Assembly: GCF_029264495.1 (NCBI RefSeq)
Contig: NZ_JARIBH010000069.1
Coordinates: forward strand, 1-45,698
Direction: 5' to 3'
DNA length: 45,698 nt
Source: Peptacetobacter sp.
Lineage (GTDB): Bacteria > Bacillota > Clostridia > Peptostreptococcales > Peptostreptococcaceae
In this document: piece by piece, positions 8,059 to 15,841 of the stretch
How the letters are laid out: the number at the start of each line of letters is the position of its first letter
Numbering within the stretch: position 1 is the first letter of the stretch
Notes under the pieces: model-generated
What the model saw: only the letters and a program-made list of their open reading frames with translations
Databases searched by the model: none
Told to the model about the DNA's origin: nothing
Position numbers and translations under genes: made by a program

Positions 8059-9417
8059 TTATTTTTTAGTTAATACAGCTACATTTTCCACATGTACTGA
8101 ATGTGGGAACATATCTACTGGTTGAATTTCATCACATTTATATCCTCTCTCATCTAAATAAGCTAAATCTCTAGCAAGTGTCGATGGATTACAAGATACA
8201 TAAACTACTCTTTCTGGCTCCATAGATATTATTGTATCTAATACTTTCTCATCGCATCCTTTTCTAGGAGGGTCTACTACAACTACATCAGCTTTTTTGC
8301 CTTCTTTATACATCTTTGGAACAACTTCTTCTGCTTTTCCAGCATAAAATTCTGTATTATCAAGTCCATTTAATTTTGCATTTATCTTAGCGTCTTTAAT
8401 AGCATCTTCTACTATTTCTATACCATATACTTTTTTAGCTTTCTGAGCTAAAAATAGAGATATTGTTCCTATTCCACAATATATATCAAATACTGTTTCA
8501 TTTCCTGTTAAATTTGCATATTCAAGAGCTTTATTGTATAAAACTTCTGTCTGAACCGGATTTACTTGGAAAAATGATAATGGTGATATTTCAAATACAA
8601 GTTTCCCTATATAATCATTTATTTTTCCAGTTCCACATATAACTTTATTTTCTCTTCCAAGAATTACATTTGTTTTGTTTGTATTTATATTTAATACTAA
8701 TGTTTTAAATCCTTCTATTTTTTCAGTAAGTTTATCTACAAGTTTATCTATATTGGGAAGTTTTTTGCCATTTACAACTAAAACTACCATAACTTCACCT
8801 GTTGTAAATCCTATTTTTGTAACTATATGTCTTAATATTCCTTTGTGTTTTACTTCATCATAAACACTTACATTATTTTCCAATATATATTCTCTTACAA
8901 CTTCTATTATTTTATCATTTAGTTCATGTTGAATCATACATTTAGCTGTAGGTATTACTTCATGACTTTTTTTCTTATAAAATCCTATTACAGGTTTTCC
9001 ATTTTTCATTTGTACTGGAAACTGTGCCTTATTTCTATATCTAAATGGATTTTCCATTCCTATAGTATTTAAAATATTGACATTTTCTAGTTTTCCTATT
9101 CTAGATACAACTTGTTTGACTTCATTAGTTTTTAATTCTAATTGCTTATTATAGTCTAATTCCTGTATCTGACATCCACCACACATCTTTAAATTATCAT
9201 CACAAACTCTAGCAACTCTAAATGGAGATTGCTGCACTATTTCAACTAAATCTCCTACTGCATAATTTTTTTTAGATTTATTTATTTTTACTTTTACCTT
9301 TTCACCTACCAAAGCAGCATCTACAAATACTGTAAATCCATTATATTTACCGATTCCAACTCCAGATTCACCCATATCAACGATATCGACAACATATTCT
9401 TTATTTTTTTCTAACAT
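8059..9417 (-). CDS. rlmD: 23S rRNA (uracil-C5)-methyltransferase, RlmD/RumA family
   Basis: SAM-dependent enzyme of 452 residues that makes 5-methyluridine in 23S rRNA. An N-terminal TRAM domain (about residues 4-62) is followed by an iron-sulfur motif with C72, C79, C82 and C160. A Rossmann methyltransferase domain with FDIYCGIGTISLFLA follows, then DPPRKGC and SCNPSTLARD, where the Cys is the catalytic nucleophile. AGGAGGATC precedes the ATG. In Firmicutes related proteins may methylate both U747 and U1939 (RlmCD), so the precise target is uncertain. It stands alone between a terminator on each side. Confidence 0.9.
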   Translation of the reverse strand: MLEKNKEYVVDIVDMGESGVGIGKYNGFTVFVDAALVGEKVKVKINKSKKNYAVGDLVEIVQQSPFRVARVCDDNLKMCGGCQIQELDYNKQLELKTNEVKQVVSRIGKLENVNILNTIGMENPFRYRNKAQFPVQMKNGKPVIGFYKKKSHEVIPTAKCMIQHELNDKIIEVVREYILENNVSVYDEVKHKGILRHIVTKIGFTTGEVMVVLVVNGKKLPNIDKLVDKLTEKIEGFKTLVLNINTNKTNVILGRENKVICGTGKINDYIGKLVFEISPLSFFQVNPVQTEVLYNKALEYANLTGNETVFDIYCGIGTISLFLAQKAKKVYGIEIVEDAIKDAKINAKLNGLDNTEFYAGKAEEVVPKMYKEGKKADVVVVDPPRKGCDEKVLDTIISMEPERVVYVSCNPSTLARDLAYLDERGYKCDEIQPVDMFPHSVHVENVAVLTKK

Positions 9418-9466
9418 TCCGATCCTCCGTTTATATTAATCTCATTAAAATTTAATTTTAACAGAA

Positions 9467-9496
9467 AAAAGCCTCGTACTCAAGTACAAGGCTTTT
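9467..9496 (-). terminator. Terminator of the coo operon
   Basis: On the minus strand, AAAAGCCTTGTAC pairs with GTACGAGGCTTTT (one T-G pair) around TTGA, followed by a T-run, just downstream of the oxidoreductase stop. Confidence 0.88.
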
Positions 9497-9507
9497 CTTA
9501 TTATAAT

Positions 9508-10728
9508 TTAATATTTCCAAACATATTTACCTTTTTCGCCAGTTCCATAAAAATCTGCAAATGTTATATCAAATATATTTTCTTTGAAATCAACTGATAT
9601 TTTATTTTTTATTATATATTGCCAAATTCCAGCATTCGATATATCTCCTTGAAGAAGAATACCCTTTAATTTCCCATCTTCTGTTAAAACAGCTCTTTTA
9701 TAGTTTTTTGAATCTTCTTCTTCTACTACTTTATCATTTTCTTCTTCTTTTATATTTCCTAAACATAAACTTACAAGACCATAGAAATTAATAGTATTTT
9801 TCATCGCAAATTTATCTTCATATTTTTCAGACATATTTGCCATATTTCTAGCAGCTACCATTCCTTGCTTCATAGCGTTAGGCCATATTCCAGAAAGACC
9901 TGTTACATCACCAGCTGCATATATATCTTCTACATTGGTTTTCATAAAATCATCTACAACAATCCCTCTATCAACTTCTATACCACTACCTTCAATTAAA
10001 GAAATTGCTGGTCTAACACCTGCTGCAACTATAATCATGTCACAAGGTACTGTTTCTCCTGTATCAAATGTAACAGCATGGATTTTTCCATCCTCTAAAC
10101 ATTCTGCCTTATCTGCTTTACATCCTAAATAGAATTTTGCTCCTGCTTTTTCAAATCTTTTTTGATATTCATATGCTGCACATGGATTTAATTGAACTGG
10201 TAATATAGAGTCTGCCATTTCAACTATTGTAACATCTTTTCCTCTTTCTAAAAGTCCATGTGCTGCATCAAGACCTACAAGACCTGATCCAACTATTAAT
10301 ATTTTTTCAGCTTTTTCTGCCATTTTATCTATCTCTTGAGCATCTCTTAAATGTCTTAATCCAAATACATTTGTCGCTTTTCTAAAATCTCCAACAGGAG
10401 GTATAAAACTATTTGCACCAGTTGCTATAAGTAATTTGTCATACTTTTCTATATCATCATTTAAAAGAATTACTTCTTTTTTAGAAGTATCTATTTTCTT
10501 TACGCCTATTTTTTTCCAATTTATATTATTATCTTCAAAGAAATTTTCACTTGTAAAGTTTAATGTTTTTTCATCTCTTTCATGTGATATATATTTATGC
10601 AACATACAACGAGAATGTACAAACTGATCTTCTGATACCATTGTAATACTAGAATTTTCATCTAGTTTTCTTAATTCTTCTGCAGCTGTTATTCCTGCTG
10701 CACCTACACCAATAATTACATATTTCAT
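9508..10728 (-). CDS. FAD/NAD-dependent oxidoreductase of the CODH cluster (FNOR)
   Basis: Soluble flavoprotein of 406 residues with two Rossmann motifs: FAD binding at the N-terminus (IGVGAAGITAAEEL) and NAD(P)H binding near residue 145 (VGSGLVGLDAAHGL). The second FAD motif IYAAGDVTG lies near residue 268. It resembles NADH:rubredoxin-oxidoreductase-type proteins and lacks an obvious redox disulfide near the N-terminus. It is the last gene of cooS-cooF-FNOR: the ATG is 3 bases after the cooF stop, with GAGGAGG inside the end of cooF. CooS-CooF-FNOR clusters are a known arrangement in CO-utilising bacteria; the likely role is to pass electrons from CO through ferredoxin to NAD(P)+ or to an oxidant. 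Direction and final acceptor are unknown. Confidence 0.85.
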   Translation of the reverse strand: MKYVIIGVGAAGITAAEELRKLDENSSITMVSEDQFVHSRCMLHKYISHERDEKTLNFTSENFFEDNNINWKKIGVKKIDTSKKEVILLNDDIEKYDKLLIATGANSFIPPVGDFRKATNVFGLRHLRDAQEIDKMAEKAEKILIVGSGLVGLDAAHGLLERGKDVTIVEMADSILPVQLNPCAAYEYQKRFEKAGAKFYLGCKADKAECLEDGKIHAVTFDTGETVPCDMIIVAAGVRPAISLIEGSGIEVDRGIVVDDFMKTNVEDIYAAGDVTGLSGIWPNAMKQGMVAARNMANMSEKYEDKFAMKNTINFYGLVSLCLGNIKEEENDKVVEEEDSKNYKRAVLTEDGKLKGILLQGDISNAGIWQYIIKNKISVDFKENIFDITFADFYGTGEKGKYVWKY

Positions 10729-10731
10729 CAG

Positions 10732-11178
10732 TTATACCTCCTCAACATGAATTGCCTTTTTAGGACATGATTTTACACAACTAGGTTCTCCACCATGTTC
10801 AATACAAAAATCACATTTTATTACTTTTGTTCTTGTTACTCTATCTGGCTTTAATACTCCAAAAGGACAATTCATAACACACATAAAACAAGAGCCACAT
10901 CTTTTTTCATCATAAGTAACTAAACCTGTTTCACTATCTTTTTTCAATGCACCACTCATACAAGACATTACACATTCTGGTTGATCACAATGTCTACAAA
11001 AGACAGGTCTATAATTTCCTTTTTCATCTTTATATATAAAGTTTCTTGATTCATTTTTAGGATCTAAAAGATTTAATGTATAAATATCACCTTCATCTGA
11101 TCTATGAGCCTGCATACAAGCTATAGAGCAGTTTTTACATCCATCACATTTTTCGTAGTCTACTATTATTCTTTTCAT
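10732..11178 (-). CDS. cooF: CooF-like 4Fe-4S ferredoxin
   Basis: Electron carrier of 148 residues with four Cys clusters typical of the CooF/HycB/DmsB polyferredoxin family: CDGCKNCSIAC at the N-terminus, CRHCDQPECVMSC, CGSCFMCVMNCP and CDFCIEHGGEPSCVKSCP near the C-terminus. Up to four cubane clusters are expected. It lies between cooS and the FAD/NAD oxidoreductase, 13 bases after the cooS stop with AAGGAGG in the gap, so it most likely relays electrons between CODH and the flavoprotein. Confidence 0.9.
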   Translation of the reverse strand: MKRIIVDYEKCDGCKNCSIACMQAHRSDEGDIYTLNLLDPKNESRNFIYKDEKGNYRPVFCRHCDQPECVMSCMSGALKKDSETGLVTYDEKRCGSCFMCVMNCPFGVLKPDRVTRTKVIKCDFCIEHGGEPSCVKSCPKKAIHVEEV

Positions 11179-11191
11179 ACTAGTGTCCTCC

Positions 11192-13078
11192 TTAAATATT
11201 AAGACCAGTACGTTTTTCTAATATTATTTTTTCAAGAATATCTGCTGTATCTTTTGCATCAGAATTTATTATAACTTGTCCACCAGTTAGTTCTTTCATA
11301 TCTTCTGTAAGTACTTTTACTGCTGTATCACTTCCTGATATGAATGGAGGTAATCCTAAATGAAGTGGTAATCCTAACGCAAGACCAAAACATCCATCTG
11401 CAAGTGCTTGTTCTTCTAACCATTGAGCTGCTGATAGTACAAGTGGTAGTTTTGGTAAATCAACACCTATTGCTTCAGCTAATTCTGTAGCTACTATTTC
11501 TAATCTTCCTATAGCTAAACATGGACCAAAGTTTAGTACTGGTGGTATTCCCAAAGATTCGCATACTTCTCTTAGATTATCTCCAGCATATTTTGCAGCT
11601 TCTGGAGTCATTAAACCACAGTTTTCTATTCCTCCTGAAGAACATCCAGCTGTTAATACCAATATATCTTTTGATATAAGTTCTTTTACTAAATCAACTG
11701 TTAATACATCATGTCCACCAGCTGTTAAGTTTGAACATCCAACTACTCCTGCTATACCCTTTATTTTTCCAGATATCAATAAATCTATAAGTGGTTTCCA
11801 ATTACCACCTAAAAATGATTTTAATGAGCCTTCACTTACACCAGTAAGAGTATTTTCAAATCCATGATCTTCCATAAGATTTAAAGAAATATTTTTTCTT
11901 CTTTCTTTATAAGAATCTATAACTCTATCTATAATTTCTTCTGAAACACTTTCTCTATTTTCAAAATCAAATTCTTTTAATTCAGCATTTGCTTTTTTTG
12001 CAACACTGTCTATACATATTTGTTTTATTTTTAGTTCATCACATATAGGTTCTATGCCAGGTAAAGTACAGTTAAACTCAGATATAACTGCATCAATTGC
12101 ACCTGTAGCTAGTATAGCCTCACTTGTGTAATTATTTCCGGCATGTCCATCAAATATATCTTCATAATGTGCACCCCTTAGCTGTAAATCTTGTCCAACA
12201 CAAGTACATCCTACTAATTTAAATCCTTTAGCTCCAACAGCTTCTGCTTTTTTTACAACATCTTCTTCTGTTAATCTTTTTTGAAGATATGTAAACATTG
12301 AATGTTGATGTCCTGTTATCATTATGTTTATATATTCAGGATTTACAACTCTCATTCCAACTGGAGCCAATCTTATTTCTGGTTCTCCTAGTACTATATC
12401 ATTTAATAAATTAGTAAGCGTTAATCCATATATACCTGTTGATATACCTAATTTTAGACAGTCTTTCAACATATCAACTGGATCTGAATTAAGATTTGTA
12501 GAACATTTTACTACACCATGACATACTTCTGATTTTGCTCCTCCAGGTAAAATACCTAATTCTTTCCAATTTTCATATCTAGGAGCATAAGCCATTTTTT
12601 TAATCAATTTCATTTCTTCAAATTCAGGAAGATATAAATCAGTTAATACTGCATCTGCAACCTTTTCTGCTCTTTTATGTATATCTTCTTCATAAATTTC
12701 AAATATATCGGCTAGTTTGTTAAGAGCATTTTCACCCTTTATCTCACCTTTTTTCTGTGCAACATCTTTTACATTTCTTGCTGTATTTTCTACAACATGA
12801 ATATAACAACCAGAACCAGATGCAACTGCTCTTAATAAGTTTCTTGTAACTATAGTATCTGCATTTGCTCCACATATTCCTCTTGGAGAATCTGGTGTTA
12901 TACGACAAGGTCCATTTGAACAGAGTCTACAACAAACTCCTTGTAATCCAAATCCACATTTTGTTTTCTGTGTATCTACTCTATGGTGAGATGTTTCAAA
13001 TGGAAGGCTTTTTATATATCCTTCTAAAGGTTTGTCTGCACTTTTACAAGTATTGCAGCCATAGCATTTATGATTCAT
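11192..13078 (-). CDS. cooS: Ni-Fe carbon monoxide dehydrogenase catalytic subunit
   Basis: Interconverts CO and CO2 with release of two electrons; expected to be a cytoplasmic homodimer. At 628 residues it has the normal length. The D-cluster (C41, C49) and B-cluster (C50, C53, C58, C69) cysteines match C. hydrogenoformans CODH-II. The C-cluster ligands are also present: H257, C293, C337, C448, C479 and C520 (CODH-II H261, C295, C333, C446, C476, C526). Q557, in EEQALADG, falls where CODH-II has K563, and the histidine chain near residues 93-102 of CODH-II is mostly absent here. Extra cysteines form C5-x2-C8-x2-C11. No acetyl-CoA synthase gene is adjacent. It follows an Rrf2 regulator gene. 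Confidence 0.93.
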   Translation of the reverse strand: MNHKCYGCNTCKSADKPLEGYIKSLPFETSHHRVDTQKTKCGFGLQGVCCRLCSNGPCRITPDSPRGICGANADTIVTRNLLRAVASGSGCYIHVVENTARNVKDVAQKKGEIKGENALNKLADIFEIYEEDIHKRAEKVADAVLTDLYLPEFEEMKLIKKMAYAPRYENWKELGILPGGAKSEVCHGVVKCSTNLNSDPVDMLKDCLKLGISTGIYGLTLTNLLNDIVLGEPEIRLAPVGMRVVNPEYINIMITGHQHSMFTYLQKRLTEEDVVKKAEAVGAKGFKLVGCTCVGQDLQLRGAHYEDIFDGHAGNNYTSEAILATGAIDAVISEFNCTLPGIEPICDELKIKQICIDSVAKKANAELKEFDFENRESVSEEIIDRVIDSYKERRKNISLNLMEDHGFENTLTGVSEGSLKSFLGGNWKPLIDLLISGKIKGIAGVVGCSNLTAGGHDVLTVDLVKELISKDILVLTAGCSSGGIENCGLMTPEAAKYAGDNLREVCESLGIPPVLNFGPCLAIGRLEIVATELAEAIGVDLPKLPLVLSAAQWLEEQALADGCFGLALGLPLHLGLPPFISGSDTAVKVLTEDMKELTGGQVIINSDAKDTADILEKIILEKRTGLNI

Positions 13079-13125
13079 AATATTTCCTCCTAAGAATTAA
13101 AATTTTATTTTTAATATTTATTTTT

Positions 13126-13150
13126 AAAATAGACTTTTTTAGTCCACTTT
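13126..13150 (-). promoter_or_regulatory. IscR-type-1-like palindrome upstream of cooS
   Basis: GACT-TTTTT-AGTC (core 13132-13144) has the layout of the type 1 IscR site (GACT, 5 bases, AGTC), about 50-65 bases before the cooS start. The adjacent gene encodes an Rrf2-family protein with three cysteines, so this is a plausible operator. Flanks match the enteric consensus only partly. Confidence 0.45.
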
Positions 13151-13164
13151 AATGCAAATTTTAT

Positions 13165-13195
13165 AGCTTGCACATTTTTTATCTATGTACAAGCT
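13165..13195. terminator. Hairpin between the Rrf2 gene and cooS
   Basis: Eleven-base arms (13165-13175 with 13185-13195, one G-T pair) around a 9-base loop. The T-run is poor on the minus strand, so it may be a weak terminator or attenuator separating the regulator from cooS. Confidence 0.4.
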
Positions 13196-13237
13196 ATTTT
13201 TATCTAATTTAAATCATTATTAAATATAATATAAATT

Positions 13238-13642
13238 TTACTTGCTTTCTGATTCCAAAATATCTTTTAATGTTTTTCTTTTTAATAATGATTCTACTTC
13301 TTTTTGAATGGATACTAATTCTTTATGTACCCTACATCTTCCACTATGTCCATTTCTACCACAAAAATTATTTATACAATCCATTACAGCAAAATCTGGT
13401 TCAGTAGAAACTACTATATCATAAAGTGTTAGCATATCTAATTTTTTTCTTAAATTATATCCACCATTTGCCCCTCTTTTGATATCTACAATACCATTTT
13501 TTGATAATTTCTTAATTATTTTATAAGCAAATGCTTCAGGTAAGGATTCTTTTTCACAAATATCCTTTATAGTTAATTTTTCTTCATTTTTAAGTGCTCT
13601 TACAATTCTTATTGCGTAATCACTTTCTTTTGTAAATAACAT
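13238..13642 (-). CDS. Rrf2-family transcriptional regulator, likely Fe-S sensing
   Basis: DNA-binding protein of 134 residues. The N-terminal winged helix-turn-helix (about residues 1-65) begins MLFTKESDYAIRI, typical of the family, and includes the wing RGANGGYNL. Three cysteines, C89, C94 and C103, sit in the loop where IscR and NsrR bind an iron-sulfur cluster (spacing here C-x4-C-x8-C). It is the first gene upstream of cooS-cooF-FNOR on the same strand, separated by 159 bases that contain a hairpin and an IscR-like palindrome. It likely senses iron-sulfur status, redox or a gas such as NO, and controls the CODH genes and itself. No isc or suf genes are next to it. Confidence 0.85.
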   Translation of the reverse strand: MLFTKESDYAIRIVRALKNEEKLTIKDICEKESLPEAFAYKIIKKLSKNGIVDIKRGANGGYNLRKKLDMLTLYDIVVSTEPDFAVMDCINNFCGRNGHSGRCRVHKELVSIQKEVESLLKRKTLKDILESESK

Positions 13643-13665
13643 TTTTCACCACCTACTATGTTTTT

Positions 13666-13695
13666 ATTTTATCAAAAGTTGATAAAATTTGTCAA
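13666..13695 (-). promoter_or_regulatory. Promoter of the Rrf2 gene overlapped by a perfect palindrome
   Basis: On the minus strand, TTGACA (13690-13695) and TAAAAT (13666-13671) are spaced by 18 bases. A perfect 10-bp inverted repeat, ATTTTATCAA/TTGATAAAAT with a 3-base centre (13666-13688), covers the spacer and -10. This position is ideal for repression and suggests autoregulation; it differs from the GACT-type palindrome before cooS. Confidence 0.6.
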
Positions 13696-13756
13696 GAATT
13701 TTTATTAATTATTTAACAATAATATTTCTTTTATTTTATCCACTTTTACTTTAAAT

Positions 13757-13790
13757 TAAAAGGAGAAGCAGAAATTTTGCTCCCCTTTTT
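13757..13790 (-). terminator. Terminator of alr
   Basis: On the minus strand a GGGGAGCA/TGCTTCTCC stem with wobble pairs and one mismatch, 7-base loop and T-run, about 40 bases downstream of the alr stop. Confidence 0.65.
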
Positions 13791-13831
13791 CATATTTAAT
13801 ATTTAATAACAATATTTAGAATAAATAAAAT

Positions 13832-14998
13832 TTAATATCTCAAATAATCATCGTACTTTATAATATCTTCATGCTCAATAAATACTCTAGGTATTCTTCT
13901 AGATATATTGCACATTATTTCATGTGATATAGTGTCACAGTCATTAGCAAATTCACTTATTGATACTCCACCTTTTCCAAATACTATAACTTCATCCCCA
14001 ACATTGATATCATCTTCCATGCCTATTTTTATCATACATTGATCCATACATATTCTTCCAACTACATCATAGTATTTACCTTTTATACAAACCTTTGGAT
14101 TTTTTCTGCCTCGTACAAATCCATCTGCATATCCTATTGCTAAAGTCGCTATTTTTTCTTTTTCTTTTGCTTCATATGTACATCCATAGCTGATTTTTTC
14201 ACCAGGTTCTATTACTTTTACATGAGAAACTTTTGTTTTTATAGTCATAACAGGTTCAAGAGGAACTCTTTCTTTCATTACTTCATCAGATGGATAACAT
14301 CCATACATTATTATTCCTGCTCTTACCATATCAAACCTCATATCTTCACAATCAACTGTTGCAGCACTGTTAGCTGTATGAAGTAAAGGTATATTAACTC
14401 CTTCTTCTTTTAGCCTTTTTGTAATATATTTAAATTTTTCGCCTTGATTGTTGGTAAAAGTTTTATCTAATTCATCTGAAGCTGCAAAATGAGTAAACAT
14501 TCCCTTTATTCTTATTCTACTCATTTTACTTATTTCTTTTATATCTTTAATCGACTCTTCTGTAACTTTAAACCCGAGTCTATTCATACCAGTATCTATT
14601 TTTATATGAACTTTAGCATCCATTTCAAGTTCTTCTGCTACTTTGTTTAATTTTTCTGCATCTTCTTTTGAATATATGGTAAACATTACATCATTTCGTA
14701 TTATGTCTTTATATCTTAATTCAGGAGTATATCCTAAAATTAAGATAGGGAGTTCTACTTGTTTTCTTCTAAGTTCCATTGCTTCTTCTGCTCTTGATAC
14801 AGCTAAATACTCTACATCATTTTCTTCAAGAGTTCTAGCTATTTCGACAGCTCCATGTCCATATGCATCAGCTTTAACTATACCACAAATAGCCTCATTA
14901 TTAGTCAAAATATTTCTTATATTTTTTAAATTTTTTTTGAAAGCATCCAAGTCAATCTCAGCCCAAGCTACTGCTTTTATTCTATTTTTATCTATCAT
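13832..14998 (-). CDS. alr: Alanine racemase
   Basis: PLP enzyme of 388 residues that converts L- to D-alanine for peptidoglycan. PLP lysine is K42 in VKADAYGHG; the opposite-face catalytic tyrosine lies in SYGCTYEA near residue 268, and the C-terminal beta domain contains GRICMDQCMI. The N-terminal barrel spans about 10-240. GGGGGAATAAT precedes the ATG. It appears to be its own transcription unit, since engB upstream ends in a terminator and another terminator follows alr. Some Firmicutes carry a second alr elsewhere, which this window cannot show. Confidence 0.95.
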   Translation of the reverse strand: MIDKNRIKAVAWAEIDLDAFKKNLKNIRNILTNNEAICGIVKADAYGHGAVEIARTLEENDVEYLAVSRAEEAMELRRKQVELPILILGYTPELRYKDIIRNDVMFTIYSKEDAEKLNKVAEELEMDAKVHIKIDTGMNRLGFKVTEESIKDIKEISKMSRIRIKGMFTHFAASDELDKTFTNNQGEKFKYITKRLKEEGVNIPLLHTANSAATVDCEDMRFDMVRAGIIMYGCYPSDEVMKERVPLEPVMTIKTKVSHVKVIEPGEKISYGCTYEAKEKEKIATLAIGYADGFVRGRKNPKVCIKGKYYDVVGRICMDQCMIKIGMEDDINVGDEVIVFGKGGVSISEFANDCDTISHEIMCNISRRIPRVFIEHEDIIKYDDYLRY

Positions 14999-15173
14999 AT
15001 ATTATTCCCCCAGTCTGAATTTTCTTTATTGATACTCTCTAAAATAATATTCTCTATTAATTAATTTTATTGTTATTTTTGAATTTTTTCAATACAATAT
15101 CTTTATTTTCACAATGTATTTTTAATGATTATTTTTTTTATATATATTTTGAATTCTATTTTTTTAATATATA

Positions 15174-15206
15174 AAATAGGCAAAGATATTTAATCTTTGC
15201 CTATTT
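15174..15206 (-). terminator. Terminator of lon-engB
   Basis: 14-bp perfect stem AAATAGGCAAAGAT with its complement around a 5-base loop, six bases after the engB stop. The tail is AT-rich rather than a clean T-run. Confidence 0.8.
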
Positions 15207-15211
15207 ATAGA

Positions 15212-15823
15212 TTAATCTACTCTTATTTCATATCCGTGTTTTTCATACTGTTCAACTATTTCAGACCATAATTCTTCTATACCTGTTTTTTTAGATGAAG
15301 AAACAGGTATAATTTTTTCATCTTTTTCAAGTTGAAGTTTTTTCCTAATTACACTCATATGTTTTAGATATTGTCCTCTAGATATTTTATCTGCTTTCGT
15401 AGCTATTACAACACAATCATATCCATAGTATTTTATCCAATCATACATCATTTTATCATCATTTGTAGGCTCATGTCTTATATCAACCAATAAGAAAATT
15501 GCACAAAGCTCTTTTCTATCTTGAAGATATCTTTCCATTATCTGTCCCCATTTTTCTTTTTCAGATTTAGCTACTTTTGCATATCCATATCCTGGTAAAT
15601 CTACAAAGAAAAATTCTTCATTTATTAAATAAAAGTTTATTGTTCTTGTTTTTCCTGGTGTGGAACTAGTTCTTGCAAAATTTCTTCTATTTAATAATGC
15701 GTTTGTAAGAGATGATTTACCAACATTTGATCTCCCAGCTAATGCTATTTCAGGTATACCATCTGTAGGATATTGGGATTTATGTACAGCACTCATTGTA
15801 ATCTCTGAACTTCTTATTTTCAT
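15212..15823 (-). CDS. engB: Ribosome-biogenesis GTP-binding protein YsxC/EngB
   Basis: Small GTPase of 203 residues needed for assembly of the 50S subunit. G1 (GRSNVGKSSL, about residues 30-39), G3 (DLPGYGYAK) and G4 (TKADK) motifs are intact. I chose the ATG at 15823 because AGGAC and GGTG lie at workable distances; the GTG three codons upstream would be only two bases from the purine run. It lies 18 bases after lon and is almost certainly cotranscribed, an arrangement common in Firmicutes. Confidence 0.95.
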   Translation of the reverse strand: MKIRSSEITMSAVHKSQYPTDGIPEIALAGRSNVGKSSLTNALLNRRNFARTSSTPGKTRTINFYLINEEFFFVDLPGYGYAKVAKSEKEKWGQIMERYLQDRKELCAIFLLVDIRHEPTNDDKMMYDWIKYYGYDCVVIATKADKISRGQYLKHMSVIRKKLQLEKDEKIIPVSSSKKTGIEELWSEIVEQYEKHGYEIRVD

Positions 15824-15841
15824 TATTTTCACCGTCCTATT

